64,000 nt of DNA from Bradyrhizobium genosp. L (GTDB lineage Bacteria > Pseudomonadota > Alphaproteobacteria > Rhizobiales > Xanthobacteraceae). Below the pieces are notes generated by a model. The model worked only from the letters and a program-made list of their open reading frames with translations, was not told the DNA's origin and did not search any database. Each line of letters begins with the position of its first letter. Position 1 is the stretch's first letter. Positions 36,296 through 48,860 of this stretch are shown here, one piece after another. The DNA lies in NCBI RefSeq assembly GCF_015624485.1, contig NZ_CP061378.1, forward strand, positions 1,426,001 through 1,490,000, in the 5' to 3' direction. The translations under genes and the position numbers were made by a program.

Positions 36296-37150
36296 TTAGG
36301 TCGAGCTTGAAATCGAACTTTGCGTCGGCCCCGCCGCCCTGCGGCGGACGGAGGCCAGGATAATGATAGCGCCGGCAATGATCATTGGCACAGACAGCAA
36401 CATGCCCATGGTTAACCCGCCCCACAGGAATCCGAGCTGGGGGTCAGGCTCCCGGAACAGCTCGCCGGTGATTCGGGCAAACCCGTAAAGCGTGATGAAG
36501 CTGCCGAGGATCAGGCCGGGCCGCTTCAGCGCCCCCAGCCGGATCATGATGGCCAGCACGATAAACAGCAGGATGCCCTCGAGGCCTGCCTCGTAGAGTT
36601 GGCTCGGATGGCGCGGCAGCGGCCCGCCATTCGGGAAGATCATGGCCCAGGGCAGGCTGGGGTCGGCGGGGCGGCCCCACAATTCGCTGTTGATGAAATT
36701 AGCGATCCGGCCGAGCAGCAGCCCGATCGGCGCCACCGCAGTGGTGATGTCGCCGAGCGAGGGGATCGAGATGTCGTTGCGGCGTGCAAACAACATCACG
36801 GCTGCGACGCAGCCGAGGAAGCCGCCGTGGAAGGACATGCCGCCCTTCCACAATTCGAAGATCTCGGCGGGATGCGCGATGAAGAACGGCAGGTTGTAGA
36901 ACAGCACATAGCCGGTGCGGCCGCCGAGGATGATGCCGATGGTGACCCAGAGGATGAAATCGTCGAGCTGCGGCAGCGTGATCGGCGCCGGGCCGCCCCA
37001 CAGCCGCTCCTTCTTGATCAGTGAGCGGGCGTAGATCCAGCCCAGCACGATGCCGACGATGTAGGCCAGCGCATACCAGCGGATCACGATCGGTCCGAGC
37101 GAGACCGCGACGGGGTTGAACACCGGAAAGTCGATCAGCAGGAATGGCAT
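36296..37150 (-). CDS. lgt: Prolipoprotein diacylglyceryl transferase
   Basis: Seven-helix inner-membrane enzyme of 284 residues that transfers diacylglyceryl from phosphatidylglycerol to the lipobox Cys. Signature segments are [38 protein letters not shown] and [12 protein letters not shown]. The required PG is produced by PgsA (10879-11493). It is followed by midA and pgeF in an apparent operon, and preceded by the dienelactone hydrolase gene 15 bases beyond its start codon. Confidence 0.96.
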   Translation of the reverse strand: MPFLLIDFPVFNPVAVSLGPIVIRWYALAYIVGIVLGWIYARSLIKKERLWGGPAPITLPQLDDFILWVTIGIILGGRTGYVLFYNLPFFIAHPAEIFELWKGGMSFHGGFLGCVAAVMLFARRNDISIPSLGDITTAVAPIGLLLGRIANFINSELWGRPADPSLPWAMIFPNGGPLPRHPSQLYEAGLEGILLFIVLAIMIRLGALKRPGLILGSFITLYGFARITGELFREPDPQLGFLWGGLTMGMLLSVPMIIAGAIIILASVRRRAAGPTQSSISSST

Positions 37151-37165
37151 CGTGCGTCTTGAGGC

Positions 37166-37900
37166 TCAGCTCACGAGGTTGCGGCGATAGAGGGCGAGCA
37201 GCCGCTCCCAATGACGTTCGGCGGCGTCGCGGTCATAGACCGGGCGCTTGGGGAAGGCAAAGCCGTGATGGGTGCCGGGGTAGATCTCCACCTCGTTGTT
37301 CGATCCCTTCATGCCGGCCCTCACCTGCTCGATGATCTCCGCCGGCGCGTAGATATCGGTCTCGGCGCAGGCGAAATAAAGTTCGGCCTTGGTCTTTTGC
37401 GCGGCGAGATGCGGGCTGTCGGGTTGGTCGGTCGCCAGATGGGTGCCGTAGATCGAGGCGGCCGCCTTGACGCGTGCCGGGAAATGCGTCGCCGCGTTCA
37501 CCGCGTAGCGGCCGCTCATGCAGTAGCCGACGGTGCCGATGATCGCGGTGTTCGCGGCCTTCTGCGTCTCGGCATAGGCGAGCAGGCTTTTGGTGTCCTC
37601 CATCACCAGCGGGATGTTGAGCGAATGCATCAGCGCGAACATGCGCTTGCGTTCCGGCGATTCCGGATCGGGATTGAGCGGGCCGAGCTCCATCACGCCG
37701 GCGCGGTAATACATGTTGGGCAGCATCACGTAATAGCCGGAGGTGCCGAGCCGTCGCGCCATGTCACGCAGCTCCTCGCGGATTGCCGGTGCATCCATGT
37801 AGAAGATCACGACCGGAAACGGTCCGCCGCGCTCGGGATGGGTGATGAAGGTGGTGGTCTTGCCGTCCTTGGTCTCGATCTCGACCGTGTGCTCGATCAT
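37166..37900 (-). CDS. Dienelactone hydrolase family protein
   Basis: 244-residue alpha/beta hydrolase with a Cys nucleophile in the elbow GYCMSG (Cys127), acidic residue in AETDIYAP (about 182) and His in GTHHGFAFP (211-212), the DLH-type triad. The N-terminus MIEHTVEIETKDGKTTTFITHPERGG is typical. DLH converts dienelactone to maleylacetate; many paralogs act on other esters, and no chlorocatechol genes are nearby. The frame upstream of the ATG at 37900 is open to 38467, but it crosses the ubiK-like gene and repeats. Confidence 0.9.
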   Translation of the reverse strand: MIEHTVEIETKDGKTTTFITHPERGGPFPVVIFYMDAPAIREELRDMARRLGTSGYYVMLPNMYYRAGVMELGPLNPDPESPERKRMFALMHSLNIPLVMEDTKSLLAYAETQKAANTAIIGTVGYCMSGRYAVNAATHFPARVKAAASIYGTHLATDQPDSPHLAAQKTKAELYFACAETDIYAPAEIIEQVRAGMKGSNNEVEIYPGTHHGFAFPKRPVYDRDAAERHWERLLALYRRNLVS

Positions 37901-38074
37901 GGCGTTTCTGCTCGCGTTGAAGGTTGCGATTTCTGTTGTGGGTTCAATACGATTGCAAGGAAACCGGGGCATGACAAGGAGAGCCGCGGGAGGCCTGCCA
38001 TTCGCGCCGCACTTGCAGGTCATGGAACGGATCGCCATTGTCTGTGGCGCGAGCCAGCGAGGAGAGTTTGCGAG

Positions 38075-38344
38075 ATGACCCAGACCAGCAACCGGTTTTT
38101 CGACGAGATCGGCCGTCTGATGAACGATGCCGCGGGCGCCGCCCAGGGCGTCAAGCGCGAAGTCGATGCGGTCATGCGCAGCCAGGCCGAACGCATCCTG
38201 CGGGACCTCGACGTGGTCAAGCGCGAGGAATTCGATGCGGTCAAGGATATGGCCCGCCTGGCGCGCGAGGAGAACGAGGCGCTGAAGGCGAGGATCGCAG
38301 CGTTGGAAGCCAAGCTCGGCGGAGCGGCGGGAACGACGGGCTGA
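38075..38344 (+). CDS. Accessory factor UbiK/YqiC (BMFP) family protein
   Basis: 89-residue helical protein (MTQTSNRFFDEIGRLMNDAAGAAQGVKREVDAVMRSQAERILRDLDVVKREEFDAVKDMARLAREENEALKARIAALEAKLGG). The C-terminal 40 residues form a coiled coil that trimerises in YqiC relatives, and the family assists ubiquinone synthesis or membrane fusion. Start at the ATG at 38075 with GGAGAG upstream; it is divergent from the dienelactone hydrolase. Confidence 0.88.
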   Translation: MTQTSNRFFDEIGRLMNDAAGAAQGVKREVDAVMRSQAERILRDLDVVKREEFDAVKDMARLAREENEALKARIAALEAKLGGAAGTTG

Positions 38345-38355
38345 TTTGGTGCCTT

Positions 38356-38444
38356 CGTCATGGCCGGGCTTGACCCGGCCATGAATCCGCTTCGAAAAGA
38401 GCCGTTTTTCTTGATGGATGCCCGGGTCAAGCCCGGGCCCGACG
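38356..38444. repeat. Family B repeat pair
   Basis: Facing arms CGTCATGGCCGGGCTTGACC and the mirror with GGATGCCCGGGTCAAGCCCG. Begins 11 bases after the ubiK-like stop and separates it from rplY. Confidence 0.85.
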
Positions 38445-38620
38445 AGTTGGGATCGCTGCTCCCTCACGCAAGAAAATTTCCTTCATTTCCTTGTCATTTC
38501 GCCGCTTTGCGGCTAAAAGCCCGCCACGTCCGCGGCCCCCGCACCCCTGGAGGCTTGCTGTGGACTTGAGCATGGGCCGCATTGCGGCCTTTAACTTTTC
38601 AAATACAAGGACTTAACGTT

Positions 38621-39343
38621 ATGGCGACCGTCAAGGAATTGAAGGCGACCGCGCGTCCGCAGAGCGGCAAGGGGGCCGCCCGGGCAGAGCGTCGCGCCGG
38701 GAGAGTTCCCGGAGTGATCTACGGCAACAACCAGCCCCCCGTGACCATCTCGGTCGACGACCGCGAACTGCGCCAGCGTATCCTCGCGGGCCGGTTCCTG
38801 ACCACGATTTACGACATCGATCTCGAGGGCAAGAAGCACCGCGTGATTCCGCGCGACTTCCACCTCGATCCGGTGAAGGACTTTCCGATCCATGTCGACT
38901 TCATGCGGCTCGGCGAAGGCGCGACCATCCGCGTCAGCGTGCCGCTGCACATCGTGAATGGTGAAACCTCGCCCGGCGTCAAGCGCGGCGGCACCGTCAA
39001 CATCGTGACCCACACGCTCGAGCTCGAGTGCGCGGTCGACAACATTCCGCAATACATCGAGGCCGATGTCGGCGCGCTCGAGATCAGCTATTCGCTGCAT
39101 CTGAGCGACGTCAAGCTACCCAAGGGCGTGAAGTCGCTGACCCGCGAGGACGCCACCCTGGTCACCATCGTGCCGCCGTCGGGCTACGCCGAAGAGCAGA
39201 AGGCCGCGGCTGCGGCGGCTGCCGGCGGTGCTGCCGCTCCGGCCGCTGGTGCAGCGGCTCCGGCCGCGGCGGCGCCGGCTGCGGGTGCTGCGGCTCCGGC
39301 CGCGGCTGCCAAGGCCCCCGCTGGTGGCGACAAGAAGAAGTAA
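38621..39343 (+). CDS. rplY: 50S ribosomal protein L25/general stress protein Ctc
   Basis: 240-residue long-form L25 (Ctc type) that binds 5S rRNA. N-terminal L25 domain (1-95): KELKATARPQSGKGAARAERRAGRVPGVIYGNN; C-terminal TL5-like domain (96-190): VHVDFMRLGEGATIRVSVPLHIV. The last 45 residues are an Ala/Pro tract ending GGDKKK, a low-complexity tail common in alphaproteobacteria. Start at the ATG at 38621. pth follows 55 bases later, then ychF, a conserved order. Confidence 0.95.
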   Translation: MATVKELKATARPQSGKGAARAERRAGRVPGVIYGNNQPPVTISVDDRELRQRILAGRFLTTIYDIDLEGKKHRVIPRDFHLDPVKDFPIHVDFMRLGEGATIRVSVPLHIVNGETSPGVKRGGTVNIVTHTLELECAVDNIPQYIEADVGALEISYSLHLSDVKLPKGVKSLTREDATLVTIVPPSGYAEEQKAAAAAAAGGAAAPAAGAAAPAAAAPAAGAAAPAAAAKAPAGGDKKK

Positions 39344-39398
39344 TCGATCAGGTCGGCGCGCGATCATTTGATGGCGCGCCGGCACGGGATGCCGCGCC

Positions 39399-40004
39399 AT
39401 GCGCCTCTTTGTCGGTCTCGGTAATCCCGGCGCGAAATACGCCAGCAACCGGCACAATATCGGTTTCCTGGCGGTCGACGAGATTGCACGGCGTCATGGT
39501 TTCGCACCATGGCGCCGTCGCTTTCAGGGCGAGACCTCCGAGGGCGTGCTCGACCATGAGAAGGTCGTGCTGCTGAAACCGGCCACCTACATGAACGAGT
39601 CCGGACGCGCGGTGCAGGAGGCGCAGAACTTCTTCAAGCTCGCCCCCGCCGACATCACCGTGTTCCAGGACGAGCTCGAGCTGCCGCCGGCCAAGGTGCG
39701 GGTCAAGATCGGCGGCGGCATTGCCGGCCATAACGGACTGCGCTCGATTTCGGCGCATATCGGCAACGAGTATCGCCGGGTGCGGCTCGGCATCGGTCAT
39801 CCCGGCGTCAAGGAACTGGTGCACAGCCACGTGCTCTCGGACTTCGCCAAGAGCGATCGGGCGTGGGTGGAGGCGCTGTGCCAGGCCATCGCCGACAATG
39901 CCGGCCTGCTGGCGAAGGCGCAGGACGCGTCGTTTGCCAACAAGGTGCATCTGACGATGCAGGCCAAGGGATTTTTCGACAAGGATGAGAACGGCGCGCC
40001 GTGA
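39399..40004 (+). CDS. pth: Peptidyl-tRNA hydrolase
   Basis: 201 residues; releases peptides from prematurely dissociated peptidyl-t[33 protein letters not shown] carries the catalytic His19 and Asn9, and [13 protein letters not shown] and [15 protein letters not shown] complete the active site. Start at the ATG at 39399. Second of the rplY-pth-ychF set. Confidence 0.97.
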   Translation: MRLFVGLGNPGAKYASNRHNIGFLAVDEIARRHGFAPWRRRFQGETSEGVLDHEKVVLLKPATYMNESGRAVQEAQNFFKLAPADITVFQDELELPPAKVRVKIGGGIAGHNGLRSISAHIGNEYRRVRLGIGHPGVKELVHSHVLSDFAKSDRAWVEALCQAIADNAGLLAKAQDASFANKVHLTMQAKGFFDKDENGAP

Positions 40005-40039
40005 CGCGCGGCGCGTCTCCAACGGATTCGGGATGGATT

Positions 40040-41137
40040 ATGGGATTCAAATGCGGGATCGTCGGGCTGCCTAACGTCGGCAAGTCGACGCTGTTCAATG
40101 CGCTGACCGAGACGGCGGCAGCCCAAGCGGCAAACTATCCGTTCTGCACCATCGAGCCGAATGTCGGCGAGGTTGCAGTGCCCGATCCGCGGCTCGACAA
40201 GCTTTCGGCGATCGCCAAGTCCGCGCAGATCATTCCGACCCGTCTGACCTTCGTCGACATCGCCGGCCTGGTCCGCGGCGCCTCGAAGGGCGAAGGCCTC
40301 GGCAACCAGTTTCTCGCCACCATCCGCGAGGTCGATGCGGTCGCGCATGTGGTGCGCTGCTTCGAGGATTCCGACATCACCCATGTGGAAGGCAAGATCG
40401 CACCACTGGCCGATATCGAGACCATCGAGACCGAGCTGATGCTCGCCGACCTCGATAGCCTGGAAAAGCGCGTCGACAACCTCGCGAAGAAGGCCAAGGG
40501 CAACGACAAGGACGCCAAGGAGCAGCTCGAGCTGGTCAACCGCGCCCTCGTCCTGCTGCGCGACGGCAAGCCGGCCCGCGCGCTGGAGCGCAAGCCGGAA
40601 GAGGAGCGTGCGTTCCGCATGCTCGGCCTCCTGACCTCGAAGCCGGTGCTTTACGTCTGCAATGTCGAGGAAGGTTCGGCCAAGGACGGCAATGATTTCT
40701 CAAAGGCGGTGTTCGAGCACGCCAGGAAGGAGGGGGCCGTTGCCGTCGTGATCTCCGCCAAGATCGAGTCCGAGATCGCGACGCTGTCGCGCGAGGAGCG
40801 GGTCGATTTCCTCGATACGCTTGGCCTCGAAGAAGCCGGTCTCGACCGCCTGATCCGTGCCGGCTATGAGCTGCTCCATCTCATCACCTATTTCACCGTC
40901 GGCCCGAAGGAAGCGCGTGCCTGGACCATCGACCGGGGGACCAGGGCACCCGGCGCAGCCGGCGTGATCCATACCGACTTCGAGAAGGGCTTCATTCGCG
41001 CCGAGACCATCGCCTATGACGATTACATCGCAGGCAATGGCGAAGCCGGCGCGCGCGATGCCGGCAAGCTGCGGCTCGAAGGCAAGGACTATGTCGTCGC
41101 CGATGGCGACGTGATGCATTTCAGGTTCAATACCTGA
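40040..41137 (+). CDS. ychF: Redox-regulated ATPase YchF (OLA1-type)
   Basis: 365-residue Obg-like NTPase. G1 is [18 protein letters not shown]3 is [15 protein letters not shown], and the altered G4 is YVCNVEE (N-x-x-E in place of NKxD), which gives the family ATP preference. A coiled coil occupies about 120-200 and the C-terminal TGS domain is at about 280-365 ([20 protein letters not shown]). Binds the ribosome and is linked to stress response. Start at the ATG at 40040 with GGGATGGA. Confidence 0.96.
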   Translation: MGFKCGIVGLPNVGKSTLFNALTETAAAQAANYPFCTIEPNVGEVAVPDPRLDKLSAIAKSAQIIPTRLTFVDIAGLVRGASKGEGLGNQFLATIREVDAVAHVVRCFEDSDITHVEGKIAPLADIETIETELMLADLDSLEKRVDNLAKKAKGNDKDAKEQLELVNRALVLLRDGKPARALERKPEEERAFRMLGLLTSKPVLYVCNVEEGSAKDGNDFSKAVFEHARKEGAVAVVISAKIESEIATLSREERVDFLDTLGLEEAGLDRLIRAGYELLHLITYFTVGPKEARAWTIDRGTRAPGAAGVIHTDFEKGFIRAETIAYDDYIAGNGEAGARDAGKLRLEGKDYVVADGDVMHFRFNT

Positions 41138-41167
41138 CCGCGATTTCGCGGCGATCTCTCTCTCCCA

Positions 41168-41303
41168 CGTCGTCCCGGGCAAGCAAAGCGCGACCCGGGA
41201 CCCATAACCACAGGATTGCATTGTTAGAGCGGGCTGTAGCCACAGCATCGCGCAACAATCACCTGTTGTGGTTATGGGTCCCTGCTTTCGCAGGGACGAC
41301 ATC
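41168..41303. repeat. Family A repeat pair
   Basis: Facing arms CGTCGTCCCGGGCAAGCAAA, GACCCGGGACCCATAACCAC and GTGGTTATGGGTCCCTGCTT, TCGCAGGGACGAC. Fills the gap between ychF and the csoR stop (41315). Confidence 0.88.
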
Positions 41304-41314
41304 GAGTGTGCAAT

Positions 41315-41599
41315 TCACCGATCCGCGCGGCCGATCACGTCCATCAGCTCGGTGATCTTGCGCCGCTGGTCGGCCTTGTCGCCGGACGAGATGGCGTGCT
41401 CCACGCAATGTGCGACATGGTCGCGTAGCACCTCCTCCTCGACACGGCGCAGCGCCGCGCGCGCGGCGGCGATCTGTGTCACCACGTCGATGCAGTAACG
41501 GTCCTCCTCGACCATGCCGGCGAGGCCGCGGATCTGACCCTCGATCCGTTTGAGCCGTTTCAAGCAGGATGACTTGATCTCTTCGCGCATAAGCGTCAT
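41315..41599 (-). CDS. csoR: CsoR/RcnR-family metal-sensing repressor
   Basis: 94-residue four-helix repressor. KSSCLKRLKRIEGQIRGLAGMVEEDRYCIDVVTQIAAARAALRRVEEEVLRDHVAHCVEHAI shows the DUF156 fold and the C-H-C Cu(I) ligands: Cys36 (RYC), His61 (RDHV) and Cys65 (AHC). Copper binding releases CsoR from DNA. Start at the ATG at 41599 or 41590. It is divergent from copA, and the operator lies between the two start codons, one base from the 41599 ATG. Confidence 0.93.
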   Translation of the reverse strand: MTLMREEIKSSCLKRLKRIEGQIRGLAGMVEEDRYCIDVVTQIAAARAALRRVEEEVLRDHVAHCVEHAISSGDKADQRRKITELMDVIGRADR

Positions 41600-41616
41600 A
41601 TACCCCCCTAGGGTAT
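41600..41616. promoter_or_regulatory. CsoR-type operator palindrome
   Basis: ATACCCCCCTAGGGTAT: 6-bp arms ATACCC / GGGTAT around CCCTA, the known G/C-tract CsoR operator form. It sits in the 57-base space between csoR (ATG 41599) and copA (GTG 41657), so one repressor site can control both divergent genes. Confidence 0.88.
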
Positions 41617-41656
41617 GCAAATCAAGAGGCCGGGATACCGGTCGAGGAAGAGTCTC

Positions 41657-44053
<2,397 letters not shown>

Positions 44054-44097
44054 AGTTTTCTCCCACTCCCCGCACGGACGGAGAGAGCAGAGTGCGT

Positions 44098-44151
44098 CGC
44101 CCGGATGAAGCGCAGCGAAATCCGGCGCTGCCCGCCATCCAGGCTACGGGA
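44098..44151. repeat. Degenerate copy of a GCCCGGATG-type element
   Basis: GCCCGGATGAAGCGCAGCGA, AATCCGG and the distant mirror CCATCCAGGCTACGG resemble a further interspersed palindrome class. It lies between the copA stop and the dapA-like stop and is partly degenerate. Confidence 0.45.
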
Positions 44152-45066
44152 TTAGGCCGGCTGCAGCACAGAGGCCCGCCGCTCCATTTCGGCATCGAGC
44201 CAGCTCGCCAGATCCGCGCTCACGTCGACCATCGGCAGCCGCACCTCCGCGCTGTCGATCAACCCCTGCCGCCACAGCCAGTGCTTGGCCGGCGCGGGGC
44301 TCGGCTCGGCGAACAGCAGGCGGGTGAGGCCCGCGACCTTCCGCCATGCGGCCAGCGCCGCATCGCGATTGCCCTGCTTCAGCAGCGTGCGGATCGAGGC
44401 GAAGCTGTCGGTCTCCAGATGCGCCGACAGCAGGATCGCGCCGTCGGCGCCGTCGGAGAGCGCGTCGAAGGTCTGCGCATCCTCGCCGGTCAGTACGCGA
44501 AAGCCGGCCGGCCGCCGGTTCAGGAAATCGATCGACTGCGCGCGGTCGGCGCAGCAATCCTTCATGCCGACGATGTTCGGATGTTCGGCGAGCGCCAGCA
44601 GCGTCTCGTTGGTCAGGTTCACCGCCGTGCGGTAGGGAATGTTGTAAAGCACGATCGGCAACGCCGCGTGATCGGCGAGCGCGTTGAAGTGCTGCAACAG
44701 CCCGCGCTGCGTCGGGCGGATGTAGTAGGGGCTCGCGATCAGATAGCCGCTGATCGGCCAATCGCATGTCTCGTCCAGCGTCTCCTTCATCCGCGCGGTG
44801 CTCGCGCCGGAAAGCCCGAGACAGACCGGCAACTGGCGGGAGCTGGCAGCGAGTTCGGCCAGCACCACGCTCACCAGCCCTTCGAGCTCATCCATGCTGA
44901 GCGCCATGCCTTCACCGGAGGTTGCACCGAGGATGAAGCCGTCGATCGGGCCGCCGGCATAGTGCCGCACCAGACGGCGCAGCGAGGTGACGTCGAGCTC
45001 GCCGTCGCGAAACGGCGTGATCAAGGGCAGCCAGAGGCCCTGCAATTGCTGGTGTAGGTCGGTCAT
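44152..45066 (-). CDS. DapA-like dihydrodipicolinate synthase/N-acetylneuraminate lyase family protein
   Basis: 304-residue class I aldolase, Schiff-base Lys169 (IVGMKDCC), Tyr141 (LYNIPYRT) and the substrate motif GATSGEG (47-53). These fit 4-hydroxy-tetrahydrodipicolinate synthase, but the family also includes KDG and other pyruvate aldolases, and this copy lacks lysine-pathway neighbours, so I do not assign dapA. A strong terminator-like hairpin lies in its leader (45105-45136), suggesting attenuation or readthrough control. Confidence 0.85.
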   Translation of the reverse strand: MTDLHQQLQGLWLPLITPFRDGELDVTSLRRLVRHYAGGPIDGFILGATSGEGMALSMDELEGLVSVVLAELAASSRQLPVCLGLSGASTARMKETLDETCDWPISGYLIASPYYIRPTQRGLLQHFNALADHAALPIVLYNIPYRTAVNLTNETLLALAEHPNIVGMKDCCADRAQSIDFLNRRPAGFRVLTGEDAQTFDALSDGADGAILLSAHLETDSFASIRTLLKQGNRDAALAAWRKVAGLTRLLFAEPSPAPAKHWLWRQGLIDSAEVRLPMVDVSADLASWLDAEMERRASVLQPA

Positions 45067-45104
45067 GTTCCATCTCCTTGGGAAGGCAAGCCGGAGACGG
45101 GACC

Positions 45105-45136
45105 AATAAAAAACCCCGTCCAGGCGGCGGGGTTTC
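45105..45136 (-). terminator. Terminator-like hairpin in the dapA-like leader
   Basis: On the minus strand AACCCCGCCGCCTGGACGGG and GTTTTTTAT: stem CCCCG / CGGGG with a 9-base loop followed by six T. It ends 39 bases before the dapA-like ATG at 45066. It is either the terminator of an unseen upstream transcript or an attenuator for this gene. Confidence 0.7.
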
Positions 45137-45344
45137 GGGATCGGTTGAATGCGAAGGTGATCTTATCGCGCGCGATCTCGTGTCCCCGGGAGGGGAGCTT
45201 TTTTCGACGACAGAACGGCGCACGAAGTCGTGATCATCGGACAATGATGCTGCGCCGCGCGGTTGTTGTCAATGCTCGCTTGAACCACAACCCGCGGACG
45301 TTGTGTCGCGTTATCGTCGCCCGGACATGACGCCGAAATGAAAA

Positions 45345-45374
45345 AAAGCCGGGCTCAATAGAGCCCGGCTTAAG
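45345..45374 (-). terminator. Strong Rho-independent terminator, minus strand
   Basis: Perfect 10-bp stem AGCCGGGCTC / GAGCCCGGCT with loop AATA, preceded on the plus strand by seven A, so on the minus strand it is followed by seven T. It lies 290 bases downstream of the lysR stop (45663), so the lysR transcript has a long 3' end or a separate small RNA ends here. Confidence 0.85.
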
Positions 45375-45453
45375 GTATTGGCCACGTGAGGCCGACACAA
45401 TCACCTTCCAAGAGGGATTACTGAACTTCCGCGCCACTGGAGGAGGGGGACAT

Positions 45454-45639
45454 ATGCGCGACGCGAACGCTCAGCGTATGAGCACTATGATCCCCATCGA
45501 CGCCATGCGGCAACCATCCAGGTCGCATGTCAGACATGCGGAGTCTTGGGGGACCTTGGGGTGGGTGTCGAGACCACCCGTGCCGAGACCACGGGTGCCG
45601 AGACGTGAGGGCTTCCTGCGCAGCGCAGGCTCCGTATAA
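45454..45639 (+). CDS. Possible 61-residue small protein, uncertain
   Basis: Frame starting with ATG at 45454 preceded by a strong GGAGGAGGGG site seven bases upstream. It encodes MRDANAQRMSTMIPIDAMRQ then a Pro/Arg-rich stretch with a threefold 5-residue repeat (VSRPP, VPRPR, VPRRE). No family recognised, no signal peptide. The region is otherwise empty between 45375 and 45662 and lies opposite the presumed lysR 3' transcript, so this could equally be a non-coding region. It overlaps no other gene. Confidence 0.3.
   Translation: MRDANAQRMSTMIPIDAMRQPSRSHVRHAESWGTLGWVSRPPVPRPRVPRREGFLRSAGSV
45563..45607. repeat. 15-bp tandem repeat, three imperfect units
   Basis: GGGTGTCGAGACCAC, CCGTGCCGAGACCAC and GGGTGCCGAGACGTG. 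The middle of the array also forms a 6-bp hairpin (CCCGTG / CACGGG). It is in frame with the small protein candidate. Confidence 0.7.
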
Positions 45640-45662
45640 CGAAGCCGTATAAGGGCCGCTAA

Positions 45663-46583
45663 TCAGGACGGCCAGCGCTGCGCCTTGCTGACCACGAAGT
45701 CGCGGAACACCTGCACCCGTGCCACCGTCTTCAGCTCTTCCGGATAGACGAAGTAGGTGTCGAGCGCGATCGAGTCGGACTCGCCGAACAGCTGCACGAG
45801 GTTGTTCTGCTCGACCAGATAATCCGGCAGCGCGGCGATGCCGAGGCCCTGCTGGCAGGCGCGCACCAACCCCAGGATGTTGTTGACCTTGAAGTAGGGT
45901 TCGCGCGGCCCGGAGCCGTTGCGGCCGGCGTCGATCAGCCAGCTGCGGTTCTGCAGATGCGGGGGCACCTGGGCGTCGCCCAGCATGATGATGCGGTGCG
46001 AGTCGAGATCGTCGAGCGTCCGCGGCGTGCCGAAGCGCTTGACGTATTCCGGCGAGCAATAGGCGTGGAAGCCGATCGAGAACAGCTTGCGCTGGATCAG
46101 GTCGGGCTGGGTCGGCTTGCGGGTTCGGATCGCGACGTCGGCCTCGCGCATCGACAGATCGAGATCCTCGTCGGTGACGATCAGCGAGATCCTGATGTCC
46201 GGATAGAGCGCAACGAACTCGTCGAGCCGCGGGATCAGCCAGTTGATGCCGAGCGCCGGCGGCGTCGTGATCTTGAGATCGCCGCTCGGGCGCTCGCGGC
46301 TGTCGGTGAGCTTGGCGCGCGCCGCTTGCAGCTGCATGAACACGTCATGCGCGGTGCGGAACAAGAGGTCGCCCTGCTCGGTGAGGATCAGGCCGCGGGC
46401 GTGGCGGTGGAACAGCGAGACCGAGAGCTCCTGCTCCAGCGCCGAGACCTGGCGGGAGACCGCCGATTGCGAAAGTCCAAGCTGCTCGCCGGCATGCGTG
46501 AAGCTGCCCGCTTCCGCTGCTGCGTGAAACACCTTCAGCTTGTCCCAATCCATATCCGTAAATCCGTCGCGAGATCGTGCCAT
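45663..46583 (-). CDS. LysR-family transcriptional regulator
   Basis: 306 residues. The N-terminal helix-turn-helix is FHAAAEAGSFTHAGEQLGLSQSAVSRQVSALEQELSVSLFHRHARGLILTEQG (19-70); the effector-binding domain follows (about 95-300). Divergent regulation is not evident: its ATG at 46583 is two bases after the trxB stop, so it is co-transcribed with thioredoxin reductase, an arrangement I regard as conserved in this group. A second start at 46553 (MDWDKLK) is possible. Target genes unknown. Confidence 0.92.
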   Translation of the reverse strand: MARSRDGFTDMDWDKLKVFHAAAEAGSFTHAGEQLGLSQSAVSRQVSALEQELSVSLFHRHARGLILTEQGDLLFRTAHDVFMQLQAARAKLTDSRERPSGDLKITTPPALGINWLIPRLDEFVALYPDIRISLIVTDEDLDLSMREADVAIRTRKPTQPDLIQRKLFSIGFHAYCSPEYVKRFGTPRTLDDLDSHRIIMLGDAQVPPHLQNRSWLIDAGRNGSGPREPYFKVNNILGLVRACQQGLGIAALPDYLVEQNNLVQLFGESDSIALDTYFVYPEELKTVARVQVFRDFVVSKAQRWPS

Positions 46584-46585
46584 GG

Positions 46586-47773
<1,188 letters not shown>

Positions 47774-47832
47774 CTATGAGAGTTGCCGGCAGGTCTGCCG
47801 AGCCTTGCAAAGCTTTAGGGAACCCCAGTCGC

Positions 47833-48312
47833 GTGTCGAAGAACCTTGACGAGATCGACCTCAAAATCCTCGCCGAGATCCAGGCCGATGGCCGAATCAC
47901 CAATGTGGAACTGGCCAAACGTGTCGGCATCTCGCCGCCGCCCTGCCTGCGCAGGGTGAGGGCGCTGGAGGAGGAAGGCTACATCCAGGGCTACCGCGGC
48001 CTGCTCGACCCGCGCCGTCTCGGCTTCGACGTCACGGTGTTCGCAGCGGTGCATCTGTCGAGCCAGGCCGACGCCGACCTGCGTGCCTTCGAGAATTTCG
48101 TTCGCGCCGAGCCGCTGGTGCGGGAATGCTGGATGCTGTCGGGCGAGGTCGACTTCATCCTCAAATGCGTCGCCCCCGACATGGCGACGTTCCAGGATTT
48201 CGTCACCCACCTGACCGCGGCGCCGCATGTCCGCAACGTCAGGACGTCGCTGGTGCTGCACAATTCGAAATACGAGGCGGCGGTGCCGCTGGGGCTGAAG
48301 GCCGCGGGCTGA
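47833..48312 (+). CDS. Lrp/AsnC-family transcriptional regulator
   Basis: 159 residues. The helix-turn-helix is DLKILAEIQADGRITNVELAKRVGISPPPCLRRVRALEEEGYIQGY (10-55) and the RAM/ligand-binding domain is 60-150. Start at the GTG at 47833 (VSKNLDEIDLKIL), with AGGGAA upstream; the frame runs back to 47758 but that stretch is leader. Divergent from trxB across 281 bases; lrp-trxB is a recurrent pair in Rhizobiales. Probably responds to an amino acid. Confidence 0.9.
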   Translation: MSKNLDEIDLKILAEIQADGRITNVELAKRVGISPPPCLRRVRALEEEGYIQGYRGLLDPRRLGFDVTVFAAVHLSSQADADLRAFENFVRAEPLVRECWMLSGEVDFILKCVAPDMATFQDFVTHLTAAPHVRNVRTSLVLHNSKYEAAVPLGLKAAG

Positions 48313-48316
48313 CATC

Positions 48317-48456
48317 TTCTCCCTCCCCCTGAAAGGGAGAGGGCGGGGTGGGGGGTATGCCGCGGGCGAGCGCGCCCGTGTTGAGAGAGAGCCCCACCCG
48401 CTTTGCTCTGCCGAGCAAAGCGACCTCCCCTTTTCAAGGGGAGGTGGAATACCGAG
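48317..48456. repeat. Family D repeat pair
   Basis: CCTCCCCCTGAAAGGGAGAG with GCGGGGTGGGG, and mirror CCCCACCCGC, CCTCCCCTTTTCAAGGGGAG. The two arms carry extra inserts (e.g. GCTTTGCTC / GAGCAAAGC). Fills the gap between lrp and doxX. Confidence 0.8.
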
Positions 48457-48458
48457 CG

Positions 48459-48860
48459 CTATTTCTTCCGCATCATCTCGTCGACGCTGTAGGGGCCGGG
48501 GCCCGAGGTCGCGAGATAGAGACAGGTGAAGCAGAACGCGATCGCCAGAGTGCCGCCGTTGAGCAGCGGATAAAAGCCCTTGGGGAAGTGGTAGAGGAAA
48601 TAAGCGAAAGCCATTTCTCCCGACAGGACGAAGGCCACGATCCGCGAACACAGGCCGATCATCAGCAGCGCGCCGAGGACCAATTCAAGCGCGCCGGCCG
48701 TTCCGACCAACGAGAACAATTCGACTTTGTCGAACATTGTGCCGGCCGGGAATTTGAGCAGCTTGGCGACGCCGAACTGAAACAGCAGCAGTCCGGTGAT
48801 GAACCGCAACAGGCTGAGCGCCACCGGCTGGAATTTCGAGAACGTCTGGTCCATTGTCAT
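48459..48860 (-). CDS. DoxX-family membrane protein
   Basis: 133 residues with four predicted membrane helices (about 12-32, 50-70, 72-95, 98-117). MDQTFSKFQPVALSLLRFITGLLLFQFGVAKLL and the GxxxL patterns fit DoxX/MhqP proteins, some of which are quinone or thiosulfate related oxidoreductase subunits. Starts at the ATG at 48860 with GGGGGTAA upstream (48854 is a second choice). A well-formed AT-rich palindrome lies 159 bases upstream (49019-49045). Confidence 0.88.
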   Translation of the reverse strand: MTMDQTFSKFQPVALSLLRFITGLLLFQFGVAKLLKFPAGTMFDKVELFSLVGTAGALELVLGALLMIGLCSRIVAFVLSGEMAFAYFLYHFPKGFYPLLNGGTLAIAFCFTCLYLATSGPGPYSVDEMMRKK

